The notes: generated by a model from the letters alone, not told the origin. 64,000 nt of DNA from Chionoecetes opilio (GCA_016584305.1 JACEEZ010026182.1:99632-163631); one strand, 5' to 3'. Counted from the first letter of the stretch, positions 1 to 10,358 are shown. Numbers and translations are program-made.

Positions 1-197
1 CTTGGACTGTAAAAAACAAATTGATAATATAACTCAGAAATACATTCAAATGCACTGTTGATCAGAAATACTTCATCCACTAGAGTGATAAGACATGATA
101 CACATACAACAAAAGCAATAACCAAACACTAAATTGATAATAATATAAGTAAAATCATAATACAATACATAAAGATTACATACAGAATATGGCACAT

Positions 198-558
198 TCA
201 TTTTACAAACAATGGCGCTTTCCTTGCTTTCCTCGTGGCAAACTTATGAAGCACATCAAAATCAAGAGATCTTGCAAGTTGAAACTTAATACCGAGTCTA
301 TTCAAGTCCCGACAAGTACTTGGGTCATTGTTGTTCGTAGAAATTTTTCTATTTGCTCAAGTTTGCTGAATGAGCGCTCTGCAGAGGCGACAGTGGCAGG
401 GATTGTTAGCAGAATGTGCAGGCTGACAGATACATTTGGGAAGAGCCCTTCTAGTCTGCACTTTGTCAAGCAATTCAAAAGCTGCAATGGCTTAGTTGGT
501 TCTGCCCAAAATTTGAGCGATGAACTGTTACTAGGTGCCTCATTTCCACCACAATATC
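198..558 (-). pseudogene. hAT transposase C-terminus (dimerisation domain), frameshifted
   Basis: The minus strand encodes the C-terminal hAT dimerisation domain of a TTF/ZMYM-type hAT transposase. The diagnostic run is TIPATVASAERSFSKLE followed by FLRTTM (about 380-330), then in another frame NRLGIKFQLARSLDF and a basic end KFATRKARKA before a stop at 198-200. Those motifs mark the hATC dimer region in this superfamily. A frameshift near 305-315 separates the two blocks and a second break is likely near 490, so the copy is dead. The rest of the same transposase lies at 3849-4241, on the other side of an RTE-like LINE that jumped into it. Confidence 0.85.
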
Positions 559-570
559 ATGACTGATATC
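559..570. repeat. Target-site duplication, left copy (12 bp)
   Basis: ATGACTGATATC here is repeated exactly at 3837-3848. The two copies flank the RTE-like LINE and represent the duplicated target within the hAT element. Confidence 0.85.
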
Positions 571-3500
571 AATCAATCAATCATTGGGGGCATACGCCGG
601 GGGGCGCGTCGCCTCGCCCACCGTACGACGCCACTGCCGGGGGTTACCACGCGCGAGTTCCCATGCAGGCTCCTTTCCCATACCAAGCAGTTCTTGACAA
701 GAAACATCAACTTGCCCCAGCCACGAGCCTTGTGGGCGCCCCCTTGGCCTCCTCCACGCCGGATTGTCTCTTACAGATACAACCCGATGGGAAGGATCGG
801 TTTCAGGGTAGCGTGCCACATGCCCATATAGCCGAAGTTGGCGCTGACGGACTATGCAGGTAATAGGCCTCGATTCAGTCTCACGGTGCAATCGCAGATT
901 TGACACGTAATCATCCCAGCGATACCCCATGATTCTGCGAAGACACTTATTACCAAAGGCATTGATTAGTCTCTTCAAGTCACTATTTAGTGTCCATGTC
1001 TTACAACCATAGAGTAAGACAGGGATCACAAGCGATTTGAAGATCCGGATCTTTGTCCTCCTGCACAGGTACCGACAACGCCAAATACTCCCGCTGAGCG
1101 AGTCCATAACACCGTGGGCAATGCCAATCCGCCGTAAGACTTCTTGACGTGACCCGCCGTCATTATGGACAGCGCTACCAAAGTATGTAAAACTTTCCAA
1201 GATCTCAATGTCCTCGCCACACACATGAACAGACTGTACTGCTTCATCTAGTAAGTCCCCAAACACCTGGACCTTGGTCTTGAGCCAGGAGACCTCAAGT
1301 CCCAAAGGCTTTGCCTCCTCCTGCAGCGCCTCGAGAGCCATCACCAGGACCTCCAGCGACTCAGCAAAGATTACTGCATCATCGGCAAAAACAAGATCAG
1401 TGATCTTGGTGTTGCCAACGGATGCTCCACAATCACTTTGATCTACAACCTTGTCCAATACCCAGTCCATACAGCGTTGAAAAGTGATGGGGCAAGGACG
1501 CACCCTTGCCTCACTCCTGTATTCACAGGAAAGAAGCCGGATACACCTGCCCCACATTTCACAGCACTCTCAGTCCCAGAATACAGACCAGTTATCAAAC
1601 CAATAGTCCTTGCAGGAATCCCTCGAAGTCGTAGAAGATCCCAGAGTGACTCACGATGCACTGAGTCAAATGCCTTCTTGAGATCAACATAGGCTGCAAG
1701 CATCCCCTGTCGAAACTCACGTCGGTGTTCCACCAGGACACGAAGCGCTAGGATACGGTCCGTTGTTGACTTACCAGGCGTGAACCCAGACTGCTGAGGT
1801 CTCTGATGCTTCACCAGATGGCTGCGAATCCCTGTCAGCAATAGATGGGCAAGCACCTTGCCTGGTACGCTGAGCAGTGTAATACCGCGGTAATTGTTGC
1901 AGTCCTGACGGTCCCCTTTCCCTTTCCAGATAGGGACGACCAGCCCCCTTTTCCAGTCAGGAGGAATGGTACCTGATTGCCACACGGCAGTCAGGACAGC
2001 ATGCAACCCGTGGATCATGGCCTCACCCCCAGCTTTGAGGAGCTCCGCACTGATATTACAAACACCAGCTGCCTTTACACCCCTCAACTTTGCTACAGCC
2101 TCTCTGACTTCGTCAAGAGAGGGTGCGCTTTCGTCAATGGGAGGATCGGCATCCACTGCCTGTAACCCAGTGGTGTGAAGCTGCTCAGTTGGAGGGTCCA
2201 CCGTGAACAACTGCCCAAAGTACTCAGCCCAACGAGCCATCTGCCCATCCATGTCCGACACGAGGCGCCCATCTGCTGTTCGAATAGCACTCGCCCGAGA
2301 AGGAGACTTGGAACAGAGCTTCTTCAGGGCTCGGTAGGCGGGTCAGAGGTCATTAGCGTTCAAATGACCCTCGACATCCTCAGCGAGACTTCTGACATAC
2401 CTCTCCTTGTCTCTCCCCAAGAGGGTTCTAGTTCGGCATGACAGAGCCCTGTGCTGGTCCCGGTTCCCAGCCAGCCTGGCAGCGCGACTCTCCTCGATTT
2501 TCTCCAGCGTCTCCGTCGAGACAAAACTACGCCTTGACCTCGGGCGCTCCCCAATACACTCCTTGGCAGCCTGTAGAGTTTCACGTTTGAAGGTATCCCA
2601 CAGTTCTACAGGGTCCCCGAGAGCACCGAGCACATCAAACCGATTTGAGACTGCCACCGCATACTCATGAGCACATGTCAAGTCCTTCAGTTTCTCAAGA
2701 TGAAACACAGTATGGTTACCTCTTGAGATTCTTCTGGACTTGACATGAAGCTTAAGTGTAGCAACAACAAGTCTGTGATCTGTTCCAAAGAACTCAGCAC
2801 TCGCGGTAAACCCTGCAGTTCTGGAGGATCCTCCAACGAGTGCTACACGAGGATTGGTCGATCTCCTTTGCTACCCCTCCGCATTACTATACCATGTCCA
2901 GCGGTGCAGCTCTGGTCTCTGATACCAAGAACCTGCAATTCTCAACCTTCTGGACCTTGCAAAGTTCAGAAGCAGAGAACTGTTGGTGTTTCTGGTACCA
3001 GAGCCATGGGAACCAACACATAACTCGTAGCCATCTCTCACAGTGCCAGTAGTAGCATTGAAGTCGCCCAAGACAATTGAGTGTGTCCCGAGGAGGACAC
3101 TGGTCTAATACAGTCGAGTTTGGCGTAGAACATCTCCTTCTCTTCAGTTTTTCGCATCTCGGTAGGAGCGTACACTGCAACAAGAGACATGAAATCCAGA
3201 GTGTGTTTCATCCTCACCCGCATTATACGCTCATCAACCGGAGTAACCTCAACAACTGACGGCTGCAGTTTGCTGGAGATGCCTATAGCTACTCCACGTA
3301 CACGGTGACCATTGCTCATGCCGGAGCAGTAGTACATAGGTGTAACCCCCACTGCTAGTCTCACCACTGCCAGGCCTCCTAGTCTCAGAGAGTCCCACTA
3401 TATCCACCCTCAGCCTACTGAGCTCGCCCGATAGGAGAGGTAGTCGATGATCGTCTGAGAGGCTCAGAACGTTCCACGAGCCCACACGAAGAACCCTTCG

Positions 3501-3836
3501 CAGTTGATCCCAGGAGTGATTCGGCGGGCAGGCGCCGCCTCTGCACTGCCCCGGCCACCCCCATAAGAAAAGGTTGGGCTAGGGGGCCCTACCACTTGAT
3601 TTAGAGTGCGGGATTCCCTAGGGCTTTGCCCCGCACTCGTCATAGGCAGACCCCTCCCCTGCGTCGGCATAGGAGGGGTCTGCATGGTCGGGCACCCCGG
3701 CAAAACCGGGTCGGGGGCGCGATTACCGTGCCCCCAGTCTCTACCTCTTAACATGTTTGTGGCTAGTTTAGTTTTTACAGGGAGGGGTTGCAAACCCCCC
3801 CCCCCAGCCAATCTATGTCAGGGATTGGCCTTATCT
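571..3836 (-). mobile_element. RTE-like non-LTR retrotransposon, near full length
   Basis: The element is about 3.27 kb on the minus strand, with an APE-type endonuclease followed by reverse transcriptase, and it is bounded by a 12-bp direct repeat. Its 3' end at 571-584 is a short tandem TGAT/GATT tract rather than poly-A, as is common in the RTE clade. The 5' region (3486-3836) is G/C-rich with C runs and no recognisable ORF. The reading frame is broken, so the copy is inactive. The clade call (RTE versus a related APE LINE) rests on motif style and tail type and would need a phylogeny. Confidence 0.85.
577..3485 (-). pseudogene. Endonuclease-reverse transcriptase ORF of the RTE-like LINE, broken
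   Basis: The N-terminal APE endonuclease begins near 3485 (MGSWNVLSLSDD, then VGLSETRRPGSG). It continues with VYAPTEM near 3180, GDFNATTG near 3066, and a C-terminal FGTDHRLVVATL near 2790. The reverse transcriptase occupies 2261-1443 and 1557-577. It includes NNYRGITLLSVPGKV, QSGFTPGKSTTDRI, AYVDLKKAFDSVHRE and NTGVRQGCVLAPSLFN. The catalytic box reads FADD (LVFADDAVIFAE), and the C-terminal RQRQLRLYGHVARYP tail motif follows. At least four frame breaks are visible (near 3260, 3050, 2720 and 1450-1550). The order endonuclease-RT matches RTE-like pol proteins of about 1000 residues. Confidence 0.85.
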
Positions 3837-3848
3837 ATGACTGATATC
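3837..3848. repeat. Target-site duplication, right copy (12 bp)
   Basis: Exact copy of the 12-mer at 559-570. Removing the LINE and one copy rejoins the two hAT halves. Confidence 0.85.
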
Positions 3849-4241
3849 GGCAGGATACTTATCTGTCGGTGATTTTGATTAAGTTCCAGCTCCTCTGATG
3901 ATATTGTTAGGTACTTCCAGAAGAAACTGAAGTTTTCAGAAATATTTTTGGCAGCTTTGAATCTAACAGCTAGTCCACCAATTATATTATCCAATAATAC
4001 AGAAAACACACTTTCTGAATAATGCTTCTTCAGGTAGCTCATCTGCTTTATTTTGTTCTGATAAATCTGTATCTTCTGTGCCATCACCATCATCATGAAA
4101 TCTTCTTTTGCATTTAGGTCTAGCTGCTTTACCACGAACACGATACAGTTTCACCTCAATGTCCAGGTTTGAAGCAGCTAGCTTTGCTTTATTCCACTTA
4201 GCTTTCCAGTTATTTCGGAGATCTGTCAGTTCTACAAGCAA
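3849..4241 (-). pseudogene. hAT transposase, middle part (upstream half of the split gene)
   Basis: Minus-strand sequence has the hAT layout expected just before the dimerisation domain. There is a block LRNNWKAKWNKAKL, an alpha-type motif SNLDIEVKLYRVRG, and a basic segment RPKCKRRFHDDGDG. In a shifted frame these are followed by LLDNIIGGLAVRFKAAKNIS, which corresponds to the region where many hAT proteins read 'HLLSELKSRF'. Frames change near 4000. The sequence runs straight into the LINE target duplication and resumes at 558. Upstream of 4241 I cannot recognise more of the transposase; the zinc finger and catalytic part appear deleted. Confidence 0.7.
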
Positions 4242-4253
4242 GCCCTCTATGTT

Positions 4254-4276
4254 TGATGGGCCCTATGGGCCCATCA
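4254..4276. repeat. Perfect short palindrome
   Basis: TGATGGGCCC and its exact reverse complement GGGCCCATCA are separated by 3 bases. It sits where hAT similarity ends, so it may mark a deletion or excision scar. Confidence 0.6.
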
Positions 4277-4448
4277 AAGCCTTAATGTGCCCCTCCAGGA
4301 TCCCATGGGCCCCGGGATAAATGCGCCGGCAGACCACCCCTCTCGGTGGGCCTGCGTACACGTACGGGATACATCTTCCTACCGTTGGCGTCACGCGTGC
4401 TGCCTTTGACCAGGTTGCCAGACCTGCCTCTCGAATACCTTGAATAGC

Positions 4449-4510
4449 CATATCTTACGGCTTATAAGACACTGTATCTTGGAAGACGCACCCTGATTTT
4501 GGAAAGAAAT
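4449..4510. repeat. Repeat fragment with 'cttataagac … cttggaagacgca' motif
   Basis: The motif of a TATAAGAC block followed by GGAAGACGCA recurs at 7295-7345, 9735-9800, 13145-13190, 24205-24265 and 25935-26010. It looks like the end of a further TIR element family embedded in the A and D repeats. Confidence 0.5.
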
Positions 4511-4587
4511 TTCTAAGAAAAAATATAAAAATAAACAAGATTTTCTACCGGTAGGCGGTAGAAAAATCAACCGATTTTCTCGGTAGG

Positions 4588-4912
4588 CTTCTTCTTCTTC
4601 TTGTGACCTCTACCGCTTAGTATCGCTTCGTAGGTCCTCTCCTCTCCTCTCCTGTCGTCCTCCTCCTCCTCCTCTAGTGTTGGCCGAAGCCACCACCTCG
4701 GGGGCGGGTCACAAACCCCCGGCTAACACCTGGTATCTATTCACTGCTGGGTGGACAGGGGCTCAGGTTTTTTTAAGGAAGCAGACCCTTGAGCCGAGCG
4801 TGCTACCAATACACTACGGAGTACCCAAAGAGTTGCCCCGACAGGATTTGAACTCTGGACATTGAGCTTACCACTCCTAGACGCTAACCACTCGGCCACT
4901 GCCTATCCCAGC
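4588..4912 (-). mobile_element. SINE2: tRNA-derived SINE with (AAG)n tail
   Basis: Reading the minus strand from 4912, a tRNA-like head has box A TGGCCGAGTGGTTAGCG and box B GAGTTCAAATCC at near-canonical spacing. The body follows (…CACCCAGCAGTGAATAG…, …TGGTGGCTTCGGCCAAC…), then a GGA-rich tract, and the end GGTCACAAGAAGAAGAAG. The same body and tail modules recur at 5514-5640 and inside the A elements. This is the most complete copy in the window. Confidence 0.75.
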
Positions 4913-5079
4913 GGTGGTCCGAAGTGTCTTTCTGTTGCTCTGTTCCCATGTTCTTTGATGTATCGTACAACATTTAGCTCGTATGCAATAGTATTAGTAA
5001 ATCATCTTGATGAATTCGCCATGGGTGATAATTTCCAGGACTGAAAAGAGCTTGTGATACGTGTGACAGCCTGGTTGTT

Positions 5080-5236
5080 AATGATACATCAACACTAGCA
5101 GACAATAGATGGCGCTGTTGGTGGCAATCTGCCGAGCCTCAGAGATGGAACGTAAAAATCACAGCGTGAGGACAGATTAGTTTATTTGAATGTCGTATGG
5201 TATTTGAAATACTTGTAGCAGGTAAGTATTGAGGTA
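5080..5236. repeat. Repeat D, copy 1, left part
   Basis: The block beginning ATGATACATCAACACTAGCA and ending GGTAAGTATTGAGG is closely similar to 21392-21550. It is interrupted at a TA by element C and resumes at 9702. Confidence 0.75.
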
Positions 5237-5513
5237 CAGTCGACCCTCGATTTAACGGACTTCGGATTCAACAGACTCCATTCGCGAGACAAATTTGCAG
5301 GCAAGAATGGCATATCAGACTGCTTATCGCCGCTCGAGTCGTCAACTCAACATCATTTTTTTCTATTTCTTTTGGAATGCTTGGGTTTTAAGGAGTTTTA
5401 ATGTATCATATTAAGATATATAAGGATAGGAGCCTGTGTTGCTAGTGATTTAGTTGTAGAAGGTGTGTATGTGGGTTAAAATAGTGAGTATTAGTACGTA
5501 TTACAATTTCTTG

Positions 5514-5640
5514 ACTTCTTCTTGTGACCTCTTTCTCGTAAGTTTTGCTTCGTAGGTCCTTTCCTCTCCTTTCCTCTCCTCTTCTCTCCTCTAGAGTTAG
5601 CCGAAGCTTCCACCCCGGGAGACTGCAAAGCGTCACACAC
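5514..5640 (-). repeat. SINE2 fragment (3' part)
   Basis: Starts with the (AAG)n/GGTCACAAG end, then the CTTCGTAGGTCC block, GGA/TCC-rich tract and the GGCTAAC…GAAGC body module seen in SINE2 at 4588. The tRNA head is missing. Confidence 0.6.
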
Positions 5641-6023
5641 ACACAGCTGTTCGCCTGCACTGTTTTCGTCAATGGTAAACAAACATGGCTCCGATGGTAA
5701 ACAAACATGGCTCCGACACCCAGGCAGGCTATCGCTGTTATACCCTTACTTATGTATATTGTCAATCGTAGACAAGCATAACTAGCTAAAAACGTGCATG
5801 GATGCGTTCATAGTTGGCTCGTCGGAACTCGTCAGACTCATCCTCTGACATCGATGGAAAAAGTGCTAGTGTTACGCCACCTTTAAGTGTCTGCCAGTCG
5901 GAGCACATAGTACATGTTTATGACAGTCGGAGCGCATGTTTACAAGCTCAATTTAAGCTGTGTTAGTCTATTTTTCGGTGTTTTTTATGCTTATTTAGAC
6001 TTGTTCAGTCCAGTGAAGTTATT

Positions 6024-6297
6024 ATGGCATCGAAAGAGAAGAGAAGTGGTAAAAGAAAGCGTGTGAATCTAAGTATTGCAGAGAAATTAGAACGTATTAA
6101 GAAGGTGGAATCATGTTTCTGTCGCCCGGGTGTGTGACGAGTATGGAGTAAAGAAACAAACAGTGAGTGAAATTCGCAAGTCTAAGGACAAACTCAGAGA
6201 ACATGCTGTGATATTCAATGTTGTTGCAAGTAAGGATAGCAAAGGAGTAATACAGAATATTCCTCAGAATGTAGCCCTACATGTGTCTTACATGTAA
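6024..6297 (+). pseudogene. Pogo/Tigger transposase N-terminus (CENP-B-like HTH), frameshifted
   Basis: Starts at ATG 6024 with MASKEKRSGKRKRVNLSIAE, the basic leader and first helix of the CENP-B/psq-type DNA-binding domain. After LERIKKVES a one-base indel near 6115 shifts the frame. The other frame carries VSVARVCDEYGVKKQTVSEI, the second half of the helix-turn-helix, and ends at a TAA at 6295-6297. Such domains bind the terminal repeats in pogo/Tigger transposases. The DDE catalytic domain is absent, so the gene is dead. It sits inside the TIR-bounded element C, as expected. Confidence 0.8.
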
Positions 6298-6657
6298 CGA
6301 CAACACGGCTGCTGCCACGGCCGCGCTGCCAGGCGTGGATGAGCGCTTTGCTTGAATTTTCATCTTTACTTATACAGGGAGGTCCCGAAGATACGAGCAG
6401 TTAGGTTCCACCTGGCATACTCGTAAAGAAAAATCTCGTATAACGAAACATATAACTAATGGTAAAATATAAGTTTGGTTCCAGGATCCCATCAATAAAA
6501 AATAAAAAAAAAAAAAAAAAAAAAAAATAAACATGTTTTTCAAGCTAAAATAAACTACACTACCCTCCCGAGTTTCGCGCTTGCTTTCTTCCGGAGGCAT
6601 AGTGCGAAACTCGCGGATCGCGAAACTCGGGTATTGAAAACACTGTAAAAATGCTTA

Positions 6658-6662
<5 letters not shown>

Positions 6663-6712
<50 letters not shown>

Positions 6713-7217
6713 GTTTTGGGGTGTGTGTGTGTGTGTTGTTGTGTGTGTTTGTGTGGCGCGCGCGCGCGCGGCGCGCGTGCGTGCGTGCGTGCGTGCGTGG
6801 GTGGGGTGGGTGGGGGGGTGGGTGGGTGGGTGGGTGGGGTGGGTGGGGGGGTGGGTGGGTGGGTGGGGGGTGGGTGGGTGGTGGGTGGGTTGGTGGGTGG
6901 GTGGGTGGGTGGGTGGGTGGGTGGGTGGGTGGGTGGGTGGGGTGGGTGGGTGGGTGGGTGGGTGGGGGGGTTTGGGTGGGTGGGTGGGTTGTGGGTGGGT
7001 GGGTGGGGTGGGTGGGGTGGGTGGGTGGGTGGGTGGGTGGTGGTGGGGTGGGTGGGTGGGTGGGTGGGTGGGGGGGTGGTGGGTGGGTGGGTGGGGGGGT
7101 GGGTGGGTGGGGGGGTGGGTGGGTGTGTGGGGGTGTGGTGTGGTGTGTGTGTTGGGGTGTGTGTGTGTGTTGTGTGTGTGTGTGTGTGTGTGTTGTGTGT
7201 GTGTGTTGTGTTGTGTG
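6663..7217 (+). repeat. Compound (GT)n / (GGGT)n microsatellite, about 555 bp
   Basis: Pure GT runs at both ends enclose a block (about 6795-7130) of GTGGGTGGGTGGG repeats with occasional G7. The G-tract density on the plus strand is compatible with G-quadruplex formation. Open frames here are artefacts of the repeat. Confidence 0.95.
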
Positions 7218-7290
7218 CCTACAGCGCCGTTAGGCAGTGACCTCCAGGGGTGGGATGTTAGGCCCTGGAGGTTATCTTGAGGGCTGTGTA
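7218..7290 (-). repeat. SINE1 tail fragment, inverted relative to the SINE at 7918
   Basis: GCCGTTAGGCAGTGACCTCC…CTTGAGGGCTGTG is the reverse complement of 8312-8375. Together they form an internal inverted repeat of about 70 bp around the A core. The same arrangement exists in copies 2 and 3. Confidence 0.8.
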
Positions 7291-7917
7291 CCTACCGTAT
7301 TTTACAGCTTTATAAGACTCACTTTTTCCCCAAAAAATATCCGGGAAATGCCCCAAGCCCCTGTCCACCCAGCAGTGAATGGTACGGGGTTGTTAGCCTA
7401 GGGTTTGTGACCCGCCTCCCGGGTGGTGGCTTCGGCCAACCTAACGTAAGAAGAGGAGGGAGGAGAGGAGCTTGAGGTTGAGCTTGAGTTGGGGTCACCC
7501 AGCGGATGCTTTTTTGGGTCTGAGTGAGTGAGCTTGACACTATCTTGTCAGCTGATGGTTGTGTCAGTTTTTATACGGCAATAACACTGTCACAATGCCT
7601 TCCTCTCTTCTCTCCTGTCTCCTCCGTACCTCCAGAACCCAGAAACCACACACGTCATGGTTAATCACTTATAAAGGAGTATTTTGTGGTAAATAGTAAG
7701 GAACGGCGGGGGTGTAAGGTAAGGTGCTACTTATTTTGAGGTGTTACCTATCTTATGCGACACCGGCCTGCTCCTGTAGAGAAAACACAAACAAAGGGAA
7801 AAAAAAACAAAGCAAACTACATACAAGCTATACTAAGCCTATTATAATACTATACTAAGCCTTTTTAAACTAATACTAAGCAGGAAGGAAGGAAGACGTG
7901 TCCCGTACGTCTCTTAT

Positions 7918-8384
7918 GGGAGGCGGTAGCAGAGTGTTAGCGTCAAGAGTGTCCGTACTTTCCTTATGGGGGGCCCGGTAGCAGAGTGGTTAGCGTCAAA
8001 GATATATGTCAAGCTCGAGCATGAGCTTGACAGTCGACCTACAACGTGATACTAAGCAAAAAAGGTCACAAGAAGAAGAAGAAGTCTCCGAGTGGCGTTC
8101 TCGGTGATCCAGTTCGATCCTTGATGAAGGCTGTAAATCCACTTAAAACTTTCTCTGCACTGTTGAGTGGCCTAAGAACCCCCACACGCTGCCCATTACT
8201 CTACCTTTCGATTGCGAGTGCATCGGAGGACACAGGGGGCGGCATGACCTCTAATCAAGGCGTCACTATAGAAATTCTGTCTGCGTCACCACAGGCAAGG
8301 GCCAACCATCACAGCCCTCAAGTTAACCTCCAGGGGCCTACCATCCCACTCCTGGAGGTCACTGCCTAACGGGGGGCCTGTAGG
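7918..8384 (+). mobile_element. SINE1, tRNA-derived, with an insertion between A and B boxes
   Basis: Box A (GGTAGCAGAGTGGTTAGCG) lies near 7981 and box B (CAGTTCGATCC) near 8111, far more widely spaced than in a tRNA. The intervening sequence contains the hairpin TGTCAAGCTC/GAGCTTGACA and ends with GGTCACAAGAAGAAGAAG, the 3' end of SINE2. A second box A-like copy precedes it (7921-7943). The body runs through GCATCGGAGGACACAGGGGG to a tail that becomes (AC)n and A-rich. Confidence 0.8.
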
Positions 8385-8390
8385 CCCCAC

Positions 8391-8405
8391 ACAACACACA
8401 CACAC

Positions 8406-8467
<62 letters not shown>

Positions 8468-8474
8468 AAAAAAA
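8391..8474 (+). repeat. (AC)n microsatellite plus A-tract
   Basis: AC repeats followed by A12 at the tail of SINE1, between the SINE and the right terminal region of element A. Confidence 0.95.
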
Positions 8475-9701
8475 TGCGAAACTCTGGATATAATGCGCGA
8501 AAGTCGGGATGGTAAGAATTTAGGACTCAGCGCAAACCCCGAGGATCGCGAAACTGCATACGTGAAACTCGGGAGGGTAGTGTATAGCAAACACAACAGA
8601 CTCTCAAACTCTCATATATAGGGCTCTATTTACCACACCACCGCACTACCACACCACCACACAAAACACAGTGAATTAAGAGTGTGACAGCACAGTAGGA
8701 CAGAGCAAAAAAATCACAAAAAGCACATTAAGTAAACCAGCAAATCACTAAAATTGACTCACAAGGCACAATACATACAAGCAACAAAGACATTGTATGT
8801 ACTCTTGGGGACGCCGCGTGATACACTAGACTCGAGAGGGTACGGTAGGTAAGGGACAAGGGAGGGGTGCGCAGACCTCTTCCACTGCCCACAAACTCAT
8901 CTCTGTGCATCTGAATCATTGTACATCGTCCAGGGTTGTGAATTTTTGTAGGCCACATTGGCATACCGAGCCACCAGAATTATCATATTTTCAGATTGAT
9001 TATAATCGTACAATCTTAGGTAAAATCATAGTCAGTATATGACTTTATGATTTTAGTAAATAACTTGTAATTTACTTTAGTAAATAACTTGGTAATTTTA
9101 CTCACCCCAGTTTGAATGTCGTAGCATTGGATTTTCGATCTCGTATATTGAAAATAGACCTAATTTACACATCTTGTATCATCGGATTCTCGTATATCGA
9201 ATGCTCGTATAACGGGACCTCCCTGTATACGTATATGAATAATAGCCATGAAAATGCGATTATATGTCTACATTCACCTAAAATTATGATATTTCATAGC
9301 ATACCAAGCAGTACTGAGCGAGCCTGGAGACTTACTACCTCTCCTAATACCAGTCCCGAGCAGTCGTGGGCGAGCGTGCCAAATCCAGCATTTAGCGCCA
9401 GTCACTGTTTACCTCCCCAACATAGTTACACGGTTTTGTTGTGTTTGTGATTATTTTTCATTTATTTCACAGCGTGGAGGAGAGGACCAAATCCAGCATG
9501 TGAGCGCCGTCACTGTTTACCTTCCAACAAGCTACACGTCTGGTTGTGTTTGTGATTATTTCCCTTTTTTATTTCACAATTTTTCCTGTGTTTTTCCTAT
9601 ATTTTCACACCCTTGTGAAAATACCCTCGCTCTAACGGACAATCGGCTTTCACGGACCACTTCTCCCCCCTTTTAGTCCGTTAAATCGAGGGTCGACTGT
9701 A

Positions 9702-9960
9702 CTGAGTACTGAGGAAGTACTAAAACATTAGTCTTGGAAGACGCATGAGTATTTTTCAGGGTATTTTGGGGGAAAAGGTGCGTCTTAATTAGCCTAAAAT
9801 GGTACACCCAACCCAAATGAATAAGCATTTTTCAGGATTTCTGAATTTTCTGTTTTTCAATACCCCAGTTTGCGACCCCGAGTTTAGCGCTATGCCTTCG
9901 GAAGAAAGCAAGCGCGAAACTCAACGTAGTTTTAAATTAGAAAGGGAAGTATAGTTGCAA
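9702..9960. repeat. Repeat D, copy 1, right part
   Basis: Resumes after element C with CTGAGTACTGAGGAAGTACT and continues through the GGAAGACGCATGAG block to GAAGAAAGCAAGCGCGAAAC. It parallels 25912-26128. Confidence 0.7.
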
Positions 9961-9978
9961 GGTAAATTTTATCTACAG

Positions 9979-10358
9979 TACCCTCCCGAGTTTCACCTAT
10001 CCGATTTTCCCCCCGAGCCAAATTTTTAATCACCCGCTTCGCGCATTATCTCCCAGTTTCGCGCGCTTCGTACATTTTTTTTTTTTTTTTTTTTTATACA
10101 TTTGTGTCTGTAGTGCTGTTGGGCAGGACCCTGGGGGTGGGAGGGTAGGCCCGGGGTTTCACCGAGGGTTTGGGATGGAAAGGCCCTAACCCGTGGGGGC
10201 AGGCGGGTTTTTTTATGGTTAAGGGGCAGCATGGGGGTGTTTTGGGCCATCAGGGCATAGAAAGATTTTAAGTGGATTTTAACCCTCACAAGGATCGAAC
10301 TGGGTAAACTGAGAAAACCACTAGGATACGCAACCCACTTGCTATACCTCCCCCTAGA
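9979..10358. mobile_element. Degraded A-type left end with a minus-strand SINE1
   Basis: CAGTACCCTCCCGAGTTTC at 9979 resembles the A terminus with one substitution. A poly-T and a minus-strand SINE1 follow (10100-10358), recognisable from GGGCAGCATGGGGGTGTT and GGATCGAACTGGG. Many G-run differences from other copies suggest age or poor base quality. Confidence 0.6.

Larger units (their letters stand above)
6558..8582 (-). mobile_element. Element A, copy 1
   Basis: Starts CACTACCCTCCCGAGTTTCG and ends with the complementary …GAAACTCGGGAGGGTAGTG, flanked by TA (6556-6557, 8583-8584). It lies reversed relative to the copies at 11863 and 23108. Inside are a 555-bp GT/GGGT array, an inverted SINE-tail fragment (7218-7290), a core shared with other copies (7290-7917) and SINE1. 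The host site CTATAG within element B is seen uninterrupted at 25740-25760. No coding capacity was found. Confidence 0.85.
6375..9225 (-). mobile_element. Element B, copy 1, with A nested inside
   Basis: Ends are CAGGGAGGTCCCG (6375) and CGGGACCTCCCTG (9225), each followed by TA. The subterminal regions are rich in TATACGAG/CTCGTATA motifs. After removing element A (6558-8582) the copy is about 826 bp. Its core (8640-9000) differs from the 1451-bp copy at 28927-30377, so at least two B subfamilies exist. Confidence 0.8.
5237..9699 (+). mobile_element. Element C: Tigger/pogo-like DNA transposon with nested insertions
   Basis: The left end (CAGTCGACCCTCGATTTAAC) and the right end (its reverse complement, finishing at 9699) are terminal inverted repeats of about 24 bp. 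Both are flanked by TA (5235-5236 and 9700-9701), as expected for pogo/Tigger elements. The paralogous repeat D at 21392-21557 shows the uninterrupted target. The element encodes a decayed CENP-B-like helix-turn-helix near its left end and contains element B (6375-9225). Most of the transposase is missing. Confidence 0.8.

Noticed and set aside
4840..4912. Possible functional tRNA gene
   Set aside because: Box A and B are present but the sequence continues into a SINE body and the fold is imperfect; treated as SINE2 head. The same applies to 35400-35490 and 39874-39945.
6662..7280. Three overlapping frames of about 190-205 residues of Cys/Val/Gly/Trp
   Set aside because: They are translations of a GT/GGGT microsatellite in all frames; no gene.
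9112..9450. 112-residue frame
   Set aside because: Crosses the end of element B into element C; a chance frame.
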